Below are positions 1-7,753 of a stretch of 17,776 bases of DNA, piece by piece (position 1 is the first letter of the stretch; each line of letters starts with the position of its first letter). The stretch is taken from positions 1 through 17,776 of the forward strand of contig WRFW01000215.1 in assembly GCA_009787435.1 (NCBI GenBank). Direction: 5' to 3'. The stretch comes from Defluviitaleaceae bacterium (GTDB lineage: Bacteria; Bacillota; Clostridia; Lachnospirales; UBA5962). The position numbers were made by a program, and so were the translations under genes. The notes under the pieces were generated by a model. The model saw only the letters and a list, made by a program, of their open reading frames with translations. It was not told where the DNA came from and did no database searches.

Positions 1-861
1 GGGGCAGTTATAGAGCCTGGCACTTTGTTAGATGTTGGCATAAGTTTAGGAATTATAAATATTACCGTGCCAAATTTAATTGGGCTTCCACTTTCAGAAG
101 CTCAGCTAATAATAGAAGAATATTCATCTTTAAATTTTGAGTCTCTCAATGAACCGCATGTAACAGTGCCTGTGGGTACAATTTTTATCCAAACACCTAT
201 GCCAGGCGACCAAATTGCTTTTAATGAAACAGTTACTTTTTCTATTAGCACAGGTCCGCCTACTGGTGATGAAGTAATTGTTCCAAACTTTTTTGGAATT
301 GAAGCTTCTGTGCTTCCCCAAATGGTTGAAGAAGCAGGGCTCGCTTTAGGTAATATTAGTTTCACTTCAAACAATATGCCAGAGGGGTTAGTAATAAATC
401 AAACAATACCTGTTGGCTCGGCAGTATTGCAAGGGCACGTTATTAATTTTGTAGTTTCAACTGGGCCTATTGTTGAAACACCGACAATAATAGAGCCAAC
501 ACCAGACCCCCCTGCAGCAGAGCCAGAAGATGAGCCGCATGAAGAAGAACCAATAGAAGATGAGCCAATAGAAGATATTATAAGCGAAGAAGAACCAAGC
601 GAAGATGATAATGGCGAAGAAGATATTCCAGAAGTTCCAGTTACCCAGACGACCGTTACTATACCTATGCCAGTTTTAGATGAAGATCAAACTCTAGTTT
701 TTGCAAATATTATTTTTCAATCAGATTTAGCCGGTAATCAACTTTTATTGTATAGAGCTGTTGATATTTCGGAATTTCCTTTTCAATTCACAGTTGAAGG
801 AAGTGGCACAGTTATATTTTGGGCAGACGGAGACTTAGTTAGCAGCCAATCGGTACAATAA
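1..861 (+). CDS. prkC: PASTA-domain Ser/Thr kinase (PrkC/Stk1 type), C-terminal part only
   Basis: Partial gene: the frame is open to base 1, so the kinase and transmembrane parts lie outside the window. What is visible is extracellular. It holds the tail of one PASTA repeat (ending near ISLG), then two full repeats starting at VPNLIGLPLSEAQ and VPNFFGIEASVLPQ, each closing with an S-T-G-P turn. An acidic Glu/Asp/Pro-rich linker follows (bases about 480-640), then a C-terminal beta-rich domain of about 70 residues. PASTA kinases bind muropeptides or lipid II and phosphorylate wall, division and translation proteins. The stop overlaps the rsgA start by one base (TAATG), and prkC-rsgA-rpe is the usual Firmicutes order, which supports the kinase call although no catalytic motif is visible. 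A penicillin-binding protein with PASTA repeats is the alternative, made unlikely by these neighbours. Confidence 0.88.
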   Translation, partial: GAVIEPGTLLDVGISLGIINITVPNLIGLPLSEAQLIIEEYSSLNFESLNEPHVTVPVGTIFIQTPMPGDQIAFNETVTFSISTGPPTGDEVIVPNFFGIEASVLPQMVEEAGLALGNISFTSNNMPEGLVINQTIPVGSAVLQGHVINFVVSTGPIVETPTIIEPTPDPPAAEPEDEPHEEEPIEDEPIEDIISEEEPSEDDNGEEDIPEVPVTQTTVTIPMPVLDEDQTLVFANIIFQSDLAGNQLLLYRAVDISEFPFQFTVEGSGTVIFWADGDLVSSQSVQ

Positions 862-1709
862 TGAAAAAATTTGAAAATGTTAGAATACTAAAAGGAATAG
901 GGGGTCTATATCATGTAGACACCCCTTTTGGTATATACTTTTGTAAACCAAAAGGGCTTTTTAGATTAGAAAATATAAGCCCATTAGCTGGTGATTTTGT
1001 AAATATAGAAGTAACCCACGAACAAGATAGAGAAGCTTTAATAACAAATATTTTGCCTAGAAAAAATGAGCTAGTCCGCCCTAGGGTTGTAAATATAGAC
1101 CAAGCTATAATAGTTTTTAGTGCTAAAAATCCGAAACCCAATTTTGACCTTTTAGATAGGCTCACAATTTTAGCAGAAAGGCACAGCTTAGATGTTACTA
1201 TAATTTTTAATAAATTAGATTTAGGCACAGTAAACATTGATATTTATAAAAAAATTGGATATAAAGTTATTTTAACTTCTGTTGAAAAAAATACTGGAAT
1301 TGAAGAGCTTAAAGAAGCCTTAAATAATAAAGTTTCTGTGTTTTGCGGCAATAGTGGTGTAGGCAAATCTAGCTTAATAAACGCTATTATAGGTGAAAGT
1401 GTTCAAGAAATAGGTTTAGTTAGTGGAAAGGGAAGTGGAAAGCATACTACACGGGCAAGTTTTTTAATAAAACTTCAAAATGGATATTTAGTAGATTCCC
1501 CTGGCTTTAGTAGCTTAAAATTAGATTTTTCAAAAGAAGAGCTAAAACTTTATTTTAAAGAATTTCAAGGTTTGGGAGATTGTAAATTTTTGGATTGCAG
1601 CCATTTAAATGAGCCTGGCTGTGAAGTTAAAAGAAATATTCAAAACACAAGATATGAAAGATACAAAACAATATATGAGGAGTTGAAAAATAGTGAAAGA
1701 GGATACTAA
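861..1709 (+). CDS. rsgA: Ribosome small subunit-dependent GTPase RsgA
   Basis: RsgA (YjeQ/YloQ) is a circularly permuted GTPase that binds the 30S subunit and acts late in its maturation. The order of motifs is diagnostic: an N-terminal OB-fold (residues about 1-65), then G4 NKLD (117-120), G1 GNSGVGKSS (163-171), the GKHTT switch (193-197) and G3 DSPGF (212-216). A C-terminal zinc site follows with C241, C246, H248 and C254. Its 282 residues are near the family's usual length of about 290. The start ATG overlaps the kinase stop by one base, and the end overlaps rpe by 17 bases, so translation is probably coupled. In Bacillus and relatives RsgA is phosphorylated by PrkC and works under (p)ppGpp control, which fits its place in the operon. 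All motifs are intact. Confidence 0.97.
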   Translation: MKKFENVRILKGIGGLYHVDTPFGIYFCKPKGLFRLENISPLAGDFVNIEVTHEQDREALITNILPRKNELVRPRVVNIDQAIIVFSAKNPKPNFDLLDRLTILAERHSLDVTIIFNKLDLGTVNIDIYKKIGYKVILTSVEKNTGIEELKEALNNKVSVFCGNSGVGKSSLINAIIGESVQEIGLVSGKGSGKHTTRASFLIKLQNGYLVDSPGFSSLKLDFSKEELKLYFKEFQGLGDCKFLDCSHLNEPGCEVKRNIQNTRYERYKTIYEELKNSERGY

Positions 1710-2379
1710 TATAATATTAGCACCTAGTATATTGGCAACAAATTTTCTTAACCTTGGAAGCCAAATTAAAGAAGTAGAAAAAGCGGGTGCCAAATATTTG
1801 CATATAGACGTTATGGATGGGCATTTTGTGCCTAATATTTCTTTTGGGCTTCCTATTTTAGAAAGTATAAAAAGTGGCAAATTTAGCACTAATGGTGATA
1901 ATATAGAAATGATTTTAGATGTGCATTTAATGATATCTAACCCTAGTTTATATATAGAAAAATTTTTGCAAGCAGGGGCAGATATTATTAATTTTCACAT
2001 AGAAGTTGATGAAAATATAACTTCAAATTTAAGAAAAATTGGAGTTAGAGAAAAAGCTGCATTAACTATAAAGCCAAAAACAGAAGTAGAAACACTTTTT
2101 CCATATTTAGAAGAAATATCAATGGCACTAATAATGACAGTTGAACCAGGTTTTGGCGGGCAAAAATTTATGCCAGAAATGCTTTTAAAAATAGAGCGTT
2201 TGGCAAACTATAGAGAAAAAAATAATTTAAAATTTAATATACAAGTAGATGGCGGCATAACTTTAGAAAACTTTAAAGATGTAGTAAACGCAGGTGCAAA
2301 TATTATAGTTGCAGGAAGCTCTATTTTTGGTGCTAATAATATAACAGAAGCCGTTCATAAATTTTTATTAAATATTTAA
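1693..2379 (+). CDS. rpe: Ribulose-phosphate 3-epimerase
   Basis: Rpe interconverts ribulose 5-phosphate and xylulose 5-phosphate in the pentose-phosphate pathway; it is a cytoplasmic TIM barrel. The signature segments are all present: APSILATNF near the start, LHIDVMDGHFVPN with metal ligands H37 and D39, DVHLM with H78, the phosphate-binding loop VEPGFGGQKF (150-159), VDGG with D186, and AGSSIFG (207-213). The chosen start is a GTG inside the rsgA coding end. It has GAGGAG about ten bases upstream and places APSIL at the normal distance from the N-terminus. A short insertion of about ten residues sits before the DVHLM strand (near residues 62-72). Length is 228, slightly longer than the usual 215-225. 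In many Firmicutes thiN follows rpe; here it is replaced by pilin-like genes. Confidence 0.97.
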   Translation: MKEDTNIILAPSILATNFLNLGSQIKEVEKAGAKYLHIDVMDGHFVPNISFGLPILESIKSGKFSTNGDNIEMILDVHLMISNPSLYIEKFLQAGADIINFHIEVDENITSNLRKIGVREKAALTIKPKTEVETLFPYLEEISMALIMTVEPGFGGQKFMPEMLLKIERLANYREKNNLKFNIQVDGGITLENFKDVVNAGANIIVAGSSIFGANNITEAVHKFLLNI

Positions 2380-2405
2380 AAATTATGGTTGGTACTTCGC
2401 AAGTT

Positions 2406-2774
2406 ATGAAAAGTAAAAACTCTGGTAATGCATATGTTTTCGTTTTAATTTTAATGGTTTCTCTTTTTTCTATGTTAGCTTTTTTGTTACGCATTTCAAT
2501 GAGTAATTCCATTATGCAAGTAGATAGAGAGCCGGGCTTAAGAATATTAGCCCAAAGCGGAATAGATATAGGCTTTGCAAATGCACACATAACAAACCCG
2601 CCAACAGATTTTATTTATAAAAATAAAAATTTAACCGTACATATTGAAAGCACAAACTATAATTATCGCATATATTCCACAGCCGGCAATATAACGATTT
2701 ATGCTATAATGGAAAGAGACGTTAGAGGTACGCATTTTATAATTACAAGCGTTCGTGAACTTTTAGACAGGTAG
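2406..2774 (+). CDS. Prepilin-like membrane protein (GspK/PilX-like minor pilin)
   Basis: Small protein with a short basic leader (MKSKNSG) followed directly by one hydrophobic helix (about residues 8-31) and a polar, beta-prone C-terminal part of about 90 residues. That is the layout of a type IV prepilin. There is no Glu at position 5 after the predicted cleavage glycine; among pseudopilins this is typical of the GspK/PilX group, which sits at filament tips. I chose ATG 2406 because its leader resembles that of the pilin gene at 2924. An in-frame ATG at 2385, five bases after the rpe stop, would add seven residues. Neither start has a clear ribosome binding site. The gene lies directly behind rpe without a terminator, so it is probably read from the kinase operon. 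The family call rests on the N-terminus only. Confidence 0.6.
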   Translation: MKSKNSGNAYVFVLILMVSLFSMLAFLLRISMSNSIMQVDREPGLRILAQSGIDIGFANAHITNPPTDFIYKNKNLTVHIESTNYNYRIYSTAGNITIYAIMERDVRGTHFIITSVRELLDR

Positions 2775-2923
2775 TTTTAAGAACTTCTTGATAGTTATTT
2801 TAAGAACACCTAAATAAGATATAGCCTTTTTATAATATACCTAGGCAATTTTAAAATAAAGCCAATATTATTATATTTAGAAGTTTAACTCTAGCCACCT
2901 TTCTAAGGAGTTAATTTTTTACT
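2775..2923. other. Gap between the two pilin-like genes
   Basis: This 149-base AT-rich gap holds no reading frame worth calling. TTTTAAGAAC occurs twice, at 2775-2784 and 2798-2807 (23 bases apart). A TATAAT-like box lies near 2830, but I see no good -35 at the right distance, so an internal promoter is only possible. There is no terminator hairpin, so read-through from rpe into the second pilin gene is likely. A clear ribosome binding site (CTAAGGAG) precedes ATG 2924. Confidence 0.5.
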
Positions 2924-3373
2924 ATGAAAATAAAAAAATCAAATAATAGCGGTTTATCTCTTTTAGAGCTCACCGTTTCTCTTTTGCTTTTCGGAATTGT
3001 TATTTTTTCTGCTGTTAACATAACTAGTTTCGTTTTAAATAGAACTATGCAAGTTCAAATTAATAATGAGCAAATTTTTAATGCAAATCTCGCAATGAAT
3101 AGCATAGTAATCCACATTTATGAATCTGAAAGCTTTTCATTAGAAACATGGGCTAATGGTACACTGCAAAGAATAAATTTTTATCCACACAACAACACAA
3201 TAGACTTTAGAGTTAATGATAACACACTCCGCTTTGGAAATCAAATTTTATCCCGTTACATAGAAGATGTTATAATTAATATTAATGGCACTTTAATGCA
3301 TATTTTTGTAATAACTGAAGCTATAACCCTAACTAGAACAATTGATATTAGGTACAATTTATACCAAGGTTAA
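2924..3373 (+). CDS. Type IV prepilin-like protein with N-methylation motif
   Basis: The N-terminus is a textbook prepilin: a ten-residue leader MKIKKSNNSG, then LSLLELTVSLLLFGIV with Glu at mature position 5, followed by the rest of a single hydrophobic helix. A prepilin peptidase would cut after G10 and methylate the new N-terminus. The mature protein of about 139 residues has a C-terminal domain rich in beta-type sequence, the size of a minor pseudopilin (PilV/PilW or GspI/GspJ range). No cysteine pair is seen. AAGGAG lies at good spacing before the ATG. It follows the GspK/PilX-like gene, and together they may form a small tip complex. The assembly ATPase, platform protein and prepilin peptidase are not in this window, so they must be encoded elsewhere if the filament is built. 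Function (adhesion, DNA uptake or secretion) cannot be read from the sequence. Confidence 0.8.
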   Translation: MKIKKSNNSGLSLLELTVSLLLFGIVIFSAVNITSFVLNRTMQVQINNEQIFNANLAMNSIVIHIYESESFSLETWANGTLQRINFYPHNNTIDFRVNDNTLRFGNQILSRYIEDVIININGTLMHIFVITEAITLTRTIDIRYNLYQG

Positions 3374-3411
3374 TTTTGTAAAAAATTAAAATTAGCTAGT
3401 ATTCAAATAAA

Positions 3412-3465
3412 TAAAATCCCCCCCCCCCTTTCAAAGTATTTTAAAAGAGAGGGGATTTTATTTTT
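3412..3465. terminator. Bidirectional terminator with an 11-C tract in its loop side
   Basis: A ten-base-pair stem is formed by TAAAATCCCC (3412-3421) and GGGGATTTTA (3451-3460), followed by a T run on the + strand and a T-rich tail on the - strand. It lies between two converging genes, the pilin (stop 3373) and the lipase (stop at 3465), and can serve both. The stem runs into eleven consecutive C residues (3418-3428), so the pairing can slip between registers. Confidence 0.8.
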
Positions 3466-5114
3466 TATTCTGCTGTTGGCTGTATTAAACCAAGTTCTGT
3501 GTTGTATATATAGTTTGGTTGTAGTACAACTGTTGTCCTAGCTCTTCCTCTTCCAGAGCCAAAAGTTAAAGCTAGTGTAGTTTCATATTCACTTGTGTTT
3601 GTAGTTATTATTGTGTCGTAATTTACAGGTATATTTAAAAATCCTCTTTCTTCTATAATTTCAAAGTTGCTGTCGTAAAATCTTATGAAATAGTCCATAG
3701 TGCCACTTTCAGTGTTCGTTATTAACACATCATGTTCGTTTTTAGCAGAAAGAGCAACTAGTGTAGTTTCGCCATCTGGGCCTATAAAGTGCATAGTACC
3801 AAAGTTAGTTATCGTGTTTATTTCGTTTTCTGTGCTTGAAAGCGTTTCACCGTTATAGTTTATCGTTATATTTGAAGCGTTTGTAGCACTTATTGTAACA
3901 AATGGTGTATCTCTTTCAAGAATATCACCGCCAGTAGCATTAAGTCCATTTAGAAGCCTGCTAATTTCACTTAACACTCTTGGCTGTCTCGCTAGGGCTG
4001 TATGTTCATAGTTAAAAGGTATTGTATTAACTCTATTGTTAATATTTTGGCTCCACATTGGCACTGTTCCATCGCCGTGAGTAAAGCTTAAATATTCTAT
4101 AAATTCATTATTTCTATTGAAAATAGTAGTGTGTAATGTTGGAATGTTATTTCCCACTATTATGTGGCTATTTACTGTTTGCACAGCGTGAACACCATCC
4201 ATAAAAGTACTTTCTATAAATCTTGGTGCTCTTTCTAAGAATCCAGCTCTAACTAATGGAGGCACTTGGCTATTTTCAATTCCTCTCATTGGCAAGTAAT
4301 CTCTTATGAATTCTCTTTCATTTGCAACAGGTGCCCAAGTTAAATTGCTCCACCAAAGCATACCTGTTCTTTGACCAACTCCTATATATCTATATGGGCT
4401 TTCAAATGGCAGCATTTGATATGCCGAAAGCATGTGAGAAGAAACATTTCTAACGCCATTTCTAGGCCCCGGAAGCAAAGGCACTTCCACTAAGTTGCCT
4501 GTTGCAAAAATATAAGGTACTCTAGGAGCCCCTAAAAAAGGTGTTCCAAGTGTAATTAAAGTGTTTATTCTATAGCCGTGCCCATTTGCTATGTATCTTG
4601 CAACAATTAACCCGCCCATGCTATGTGCAATTATGTTTACTGTAGGTGCATTTAATCTATCTATGAACTCTCTAAGTCTTTCTGCATTGTAATCGTTATC
4701 TAAACGCCAGTCATAACCCCAAAAGTGAACTCTTTCAGCTCCAAATTCTGCTCTTAAATGTCTAAGTAATGCTTGGTATGTGTTATTTGCACCATACCCC
4801 GTAGAAACCGGGTGCACTGTGCTTATTAGTGGAATCCCTTCTCTGTCTAACCCTAGCTGCTCTAAGTGACCTTGGAAATGCCAAAGGATATTAATCCAAA
4901 CTAGTTGCAGCACTGAATTTGCTGGGTTTCTCATCTCAGTGCCTGCTATCCCAGGGAGTACAATTATAGGTGCATTTTGTGCTATATTTCTGTTTTCTGC
5001 TTGAATATTTGCTGTGTAAATATCTTCAGCAAATACATTAATTGGAGATGCTTGAAAAGATACAGCTATAGCTAAAAATGCTCCTGTAATTTTTTTGATG
5101 CTCTGTTTTTTCAT
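3465..5114 (-). CDS. Secreted LCAT-like lipase/acyltransferase (alpha/beta hydrolase)
   Basis: A 549-residue exported alpha/beta hydrolase resembling the lecithin:cholesterol acyltransferase family. Residues 1-29 form a signal peptide (KKQ...KK, hydrophobic core, cut near VFA-E). The oxyanion-loop region is LPGIAGTEM (53-61), followed by GYDWR (133-137), typical of LCAT-like enzymes. The nucleophile is S165 in AHSMGG, the acid D348 in HGDGTVP and the base H371 in YEHTA, giving a complete triad. From about residue 400 the sequence changes to a Thr/Asn-rich beta-type region that may bind a surface or substrate. The likely role is hydrolysis or transfer of acyl chains from lipids outside the cell; the substrate is unknown. 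The start has AAAGGAGG just upstream, and a strong promoter lies at 5149-5177. There is no sortase motif or transmembrane tail, so it is probably released. Confidence 0.83.
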   Translation of the reverse strand: MKKQSIKKITGAFLAIAVSFQASPINVFAEDIYTANIQAENRNIAQNAPIIVLPGIAGTEMRNPANSVLQLVWINILWHFQGHLEQLGLDREGIPLISTVHPVSTGYGANNTYQALLRHLRAEFGAERVHFWGYDWRLDNDYNAERLREFIDRLNAPTVNIIAHSMGGLIVARYIANGHGYRINTLITLGTPFLGAPRVPYIFATGNLVEVPLLPGPRNGVRNVSSHMLSAYQMLPFESPYRYIGVGQRTGMLWWSNLTWAPVANEREFIRDYLPMRGIENSQVPPLVRAGFLERAPRFIESTFMDGVHAVQTVNSHIIVGNNIPTLHTTIFNRNNEFIEYLSFTHGDGTVPMWSQNINNRVNTIPFNYEHTALARQPRVLSEISRLLNGLNATGGDILERDTPFVTISATNASNITINYNGETLSSTENEINTITNFGTMHFIGPDGETTLVALSAKNEHDVLITNTESGTMDYFIRFYDSNFEIIEERGFLNIPVNYDTIITTNTSEYETTLALTFGSGRGRARTTVVLQPNYIYNTELGLIQPTAE

Positions 5115-5148
5115 TTTGAAAAAACCTCCTTTTTAATTATTCAAAAAC

Positions 5149-5177
5149 ATTTTATATTTATTTTTTTCGTTTGTCAA
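5149..5177 (-). promoter_or_regulatory. Sigma-A-type promoter of the lipase gene
   Basis: Read on the - strand: TTGACA (complement of 5172-5177), a 17-base spacer, and TAAAAT (complement of 5149-5154). The -35 is perfect and the -10 has one mismatch. It points to the lipase start at 5114, leaving a leader of about 25-30 bases. Confidence 0.75.
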
Positions 5178-5215
5178 GTGCTTTTTTGAAAAATCTTTTA
5201 AGATTTTATTTCCAG

Positions 5216-5244
5216 TTGACTTTGGCAAAATAATGTTTTAAAAT
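5216..5244 (+). promoter_or_regulatory. Sigma-A-type promoter of the 184-residue unknown gene
   Basis: TTGACT at 5216-5221, a 17-base spacer, TAAAAT at 5239-5244. It directs transcription to the gene at 5286. The start sites of this promoter and of the divergent lipase promoter lie about 100 bases apart, so a regulator binding between them could act on both. Confidence 0.72.
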
Positions 5245-5285
5245 TAAAACTATATAATTTTGGCGGTGTATAAGGGGTGTAAATT

Positions 5286-5840
5286 ATGAGTTTGATGATT
5301 TTTCTAGCTAGTGATTTTCCTTTAAAAGATGTTGAAAATCAAAAATTGCAATTTTTGTCAATAAGAGAAGTAAAAGCACTTGGTCAGCTGCTTCCTAGCT
5401 ATGTAAGTGAAGATTTTTTAAAAAATCACAACCAAGATGAAAAAATAATTTTAACAGCCCAAAGTGAAGAAGATTTTGGTGAATTAGAAATAGGAATGCC
5501 TTATTATCTCACTGAAGATTATACAAAAAAGCCATACACTAAAGAAATAAGAATGGTTTATACAGAAGAAAGAGCAAGACAATTAATTGAATACATAAAA
5601 GAACATTTGCAAGAAGCAAATTATTTAGAATTTTGGTCTGTTTGGATAAACAGCATAGAGTATGCTCAAAAGACACATAAACAACATTTAAGTATACAAA
5701 ATTTAGATGGTTTCATGATAGAAGAAATTTTGAAACATATCCCAGAAGACGATAAAGACTTAATGAAAAATCCACCTAAAGACCATAAAGCAGGGAACTA
5801 TTACACCATAAACAAATGTTGGATAATTGCCAACTCTTAA
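5286..5840 (+). CDS. Hypothetical soluble protein, 184 residues
   Basis: I do not recognise this family. The product is acidic, has no signal peptide or membrane helix, and looks cytoplasmic. Notable segments are a predicted helix with paired basic and acidic residues around TEERARQLIEYIKEHLQ (about 98-114), an aromatic patch LEFWSVWINSIEYAQK (118-133), and a C-terminal stretch with PEDD and PPKDHKAGNYYTINKCW. It is a real gene: a TTGACT-17-TAAAAT promoter lies at 5216-5244, AAGGGGTG sits before the ATG, and a hairpin follows the stop. It is transcribed alone, divergent from the secreted lipase and convergent with the permease gene. The ten bases ATAAGGGGTG before its start also precede the start of the large surface protein at 15234. 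No function is proposed. Confidence 0.75.
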   Translation: MSLMIFLASDFPLKDVENQKLQFLSIREVKALGQLLPSYVSEDFLKNHNQDEKIILTAQSEEDFGELEIGMPYYLTEDYTKKPYTKEIRMVYTEERARQLIEYIKEHLQEANYLEFWSVWINSIEYAQKTHKQHLSIQNLDGFMIEEILKHIPEDDKDLMKNPPKDHKAGNYYTINKCWIIANS

Positions 5841-5853
5841 TATTTAAAGCAAT

Positions 5854-5888
5854 AAAAAAAGCCTATGTTTAATAAGCTGGTTTTTTAA
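5854..5888. terminator. Probable bidirectional terminator between converging genes
   Basis: AAAAAAAGC (5854-5862) can pair with GCT (5876-5878) and, after a GG bulge, with the T run 5881-5886. It lies 14 bases past the + strand gene and touches the stop of the permease on the - strand, where the A run becomes the U tail. The stem is weak in G/C, so the call is tentative. Confidence 0.45.
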
Positions 5889-6836
5889 TCATTTTCTCAA
5901 AGAAGCAAAAATATAAATAAATATAGGTCCGCCTATAAAAGCAGTAACAGCACCGATTGGCAATTCAATGGGGCTAAAAATAGTTCTTGATATTAAATCA
6001 CTTAAAACCATAAAATTTCCGCCAATAAATGCAGAAGCTATTATAGTTTTTTTATGGCTAGCACCGAAAAATTTTCTAGCTAAGTGTGGCGAAAAAAGGT
6101 CAACAAAACCTATAATGCCGACAAAAGAAATGATAGAGCCAGTTAACAAACTTGCTGTTATTAAAAAAATATATTTATATTTGCTAACATCTACCCCTAT
6201 ACCTATTGCTGCAGTATCGTCTAATGTTAATATATCTAATTCTTTATGTTTTGAGAAAGTAAATATAGTACACATTAACACAGGAATGAACACAATAGAA
6301 ATTTGGGAAAAATTAAAGCTTGCAAAACTTCCCATTTGCCAAAATATAAGTCTTTGGATGCTCTCTGCATTAAAAATCATAATTATAGTTAAAAGAGAAT
6401 TTGCAAAAAAACTAATTGCCATACCGAAAAGAATTATAGAAATATTTTGCATATTCCCTAATTTATTAGCAATAGTAAGGCTTAAAGTTACAGCTATAAA
6501 AGCGAACAAAAAACCAAAAAAAGGCACAGTAAGTGCACTTAAAAAAGTTAATGAAAAAGCAATAGCAATGCTAGCCCCAACAGCCGCTCCGGAAGCTGTT
6601 CCTATTGTGAAACTAGAAGCGAGCGGGTTTTTTAAAACTGATTGCACTATAACCCCAGAAACAGAAAGCCCCGCCCCTGCCACATATGCCATTAAAACAC
6701 GTGGTAAGCGAATATTTATAATTATAGCTTCAATCATAGGGTCTCTTGAAAACATATCAACTAAAGAAATATTTACAGAGCCTATAGCAACGCCTAAAAT
6801 TATTGTAACTATGCTAGCAATTAAAAGAGTAATCAT
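5889..6836 (-). CDS. FecCD-family ABC transporter permease (siderophore/cobalamin type)
   Basis: Membrane permease of the BtuC/FepD/FhuB family, which moves iron chelates, haem or cobalamins handed over by a binding protein. The family pattern is clear: RLPRVLMAYVAGAGLSVSG near residue 44, the NPLASSFTIGTASGA loop soon after, the cytoplasmic coupling segment around GFVDLFSPHLARKFFGASH (ATPase contact), and a C-terminal D-L-I-S-R...ELPIGAVTAFIGGP segment. I count eight to ten hydrophobic helices. At 315 residues it is slightly shorter than the usual 330-350, mostly at the N-terminus. Its ATG overlaps the last base of the binding-protein stop, so the two are translationally coupled. The usual third gene, the ATPase, is not next: a terminator and a convergent gene follow. 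The substrate cannot be deduced from the permease. Confidence 0.93.
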   Translation of the reverse strand: MITLLIASIVTIILGVAIGSVNISLVDMFSRDPMIEAIIINIRLPRVLMAYVAGAGLSVSGVIVQSVLKNPLASSFTIGTASGAAVGASIAIAFSLTFLSALTVPFFGFLFAFIAVTLSLTIANKLGNMQNISIILFGMAISFFANSLLTIIMIFNAESIQRLIFWQMGSFASFNFSQISIVFIPVLMCTIFTFSKHKELDILTLDDTAAIGIGVDVSKYKYIFLITASLLTGSIISFVGIIGFVDLFSPHLARKFFGASHKKTIIASAFIGGNFMVLSDLISRTIFSPIELPIGAVTAFIGGPIFIYIFASLRK

Positions 6837-7717
6837 TATCCAAAGAATTTTAGAAAAATTTCTGGGAAGATAGCAAGTGCTATTTCTTCTATAGCATTAA
6901 CAGTTAGAATATTTGAAGAACTGCTCCAATGGCTGTTTATATAATGAACTTGCCCTATTTGAATAGCTTCTATTACTTCCCATCCAGTTCTATTGAAAAT
7001 TTCTGAAATAGGGTCTTCTAAATAGGCAACGTTTGTAAGAATAACTTCCGGGTTTCTATAAACAACTTCTTCTTCTATAGCGGGTATCCAACCTTGTGTA
7101 TCATAAAAAATATTTCTAGCACCAACTAATTCTATTATCTCATTTATAAAAGTGCCTTGCCCTACTGTAAATATTGCAGGCTCTGCACCTATTTCAAAAT
7201 ATACACTTCTTTCAGGTAAGTCAAACTGTTCAAGAATGAATAAAAGATTTTCTACTCTTTCGTTCATTTCTTCTGCAAGCTTTATAGCTAGTTCTTCTGT
7301 GTTAGTTTTTGAAGCAATTTTCATTAGCTGAGTTTCTATTTCAGCTAAATAATTAACCGGTGGAATTATAACTAATATATCTTCAAAAGGGTGTTCTTCT
7401 AAAGTCCAAAAGGCTGTAAAGATAATATCTGGGTTAAGCACCATCAATTGTTCAATATCTAATCCAGCAAATAAATTAAATTCAGGTATGCCATTATCTA
7501 TAAAGCTAGAGCTATGTTGGTCCACTGCAATTATATTATCATGAAGCCCTAGAAAAATTAAAGTTTCCGTTGTAGATGGTGAAAGAGATACTATTCTTAG
7601 ATTACTTGCTTCAGAGTTAATATTTTCTTCGCTATTTTGCGTATATGTATTGTAAGTATTTATACTCGCACAAGCTGTAAGCAATAAAAAAGAAGCAAAA
7701 GTTATGAATTTTTTCAT
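6836..7717 (-). CDS. Substrate-binding lipoprotein, BtuF/FhuD-like (cobalamin/siderophore class)
   Basis: A 293-residue lipoprotein: the signal peptide ends in the lipobox LTAC, with C16 as the lipidated cysteine, followed by a short Asn/Ser/Glu-rich tether. The mature part has the class III (helical backbone) binding-protein pattern: LRIVSLSPSTTETLIFLGL at its start, AVDQHS, LNPDIIFTAFW, and a C-terminal half around RSVYFEIG...GTFINEIIELVGARN. The segment SLSPSTTETL and the spacing are closest to BtuF-like proteins, so cobalamin or a related corrinoid is a reasonable guess, but iron-siderophore or haem binding cannot be excluded. GGAG lies seven to eight bases before the ATG. It lies 93 bases downstream of the aldolase gene, separated by a folded segment (7754-7826), and is coupled to the permease. 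Confidence 0.88.
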   Translation of the reverse strand: MKKFITFASFLLLTACASINTYNTYTQNSEENINSEASNLRIVSLSPSTTETLIFLGLHDNIIAVDQHSSSFIDNGIPEFNLFAGLDIEQLMVLNPDIIFTAFWTLEEHPFEDILVIIPPVNYLAEIETQLMKIASKTNTEELAIKLAEEMNERVENLLFILEQFDLPERSVYFEIGAEPAIFTVGQGTFINEIIELVGARNIFYDTQGWIPAIEEEVVYRNPEVILTNVAYLEDPISEIFNRTGWEVIEAIQIGQVHYINSHWSSSSNILTVNAIEEIALAIFPEIFLKFFG

Positions 7718-7753
7718 TAAATTTCTCCATATATTTTTTATTGGAGCTATACT

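Noticed and set aside
5968..6873. Long + strand open frame of about 300 codons opposite the permease and the end of the lipoprotein gene
   Set aside because: It is the reverse reading of a clear FecCD permease; its sequence is Lys/Ile-rich without domain features, and it has no ribosome binding site or promoter.
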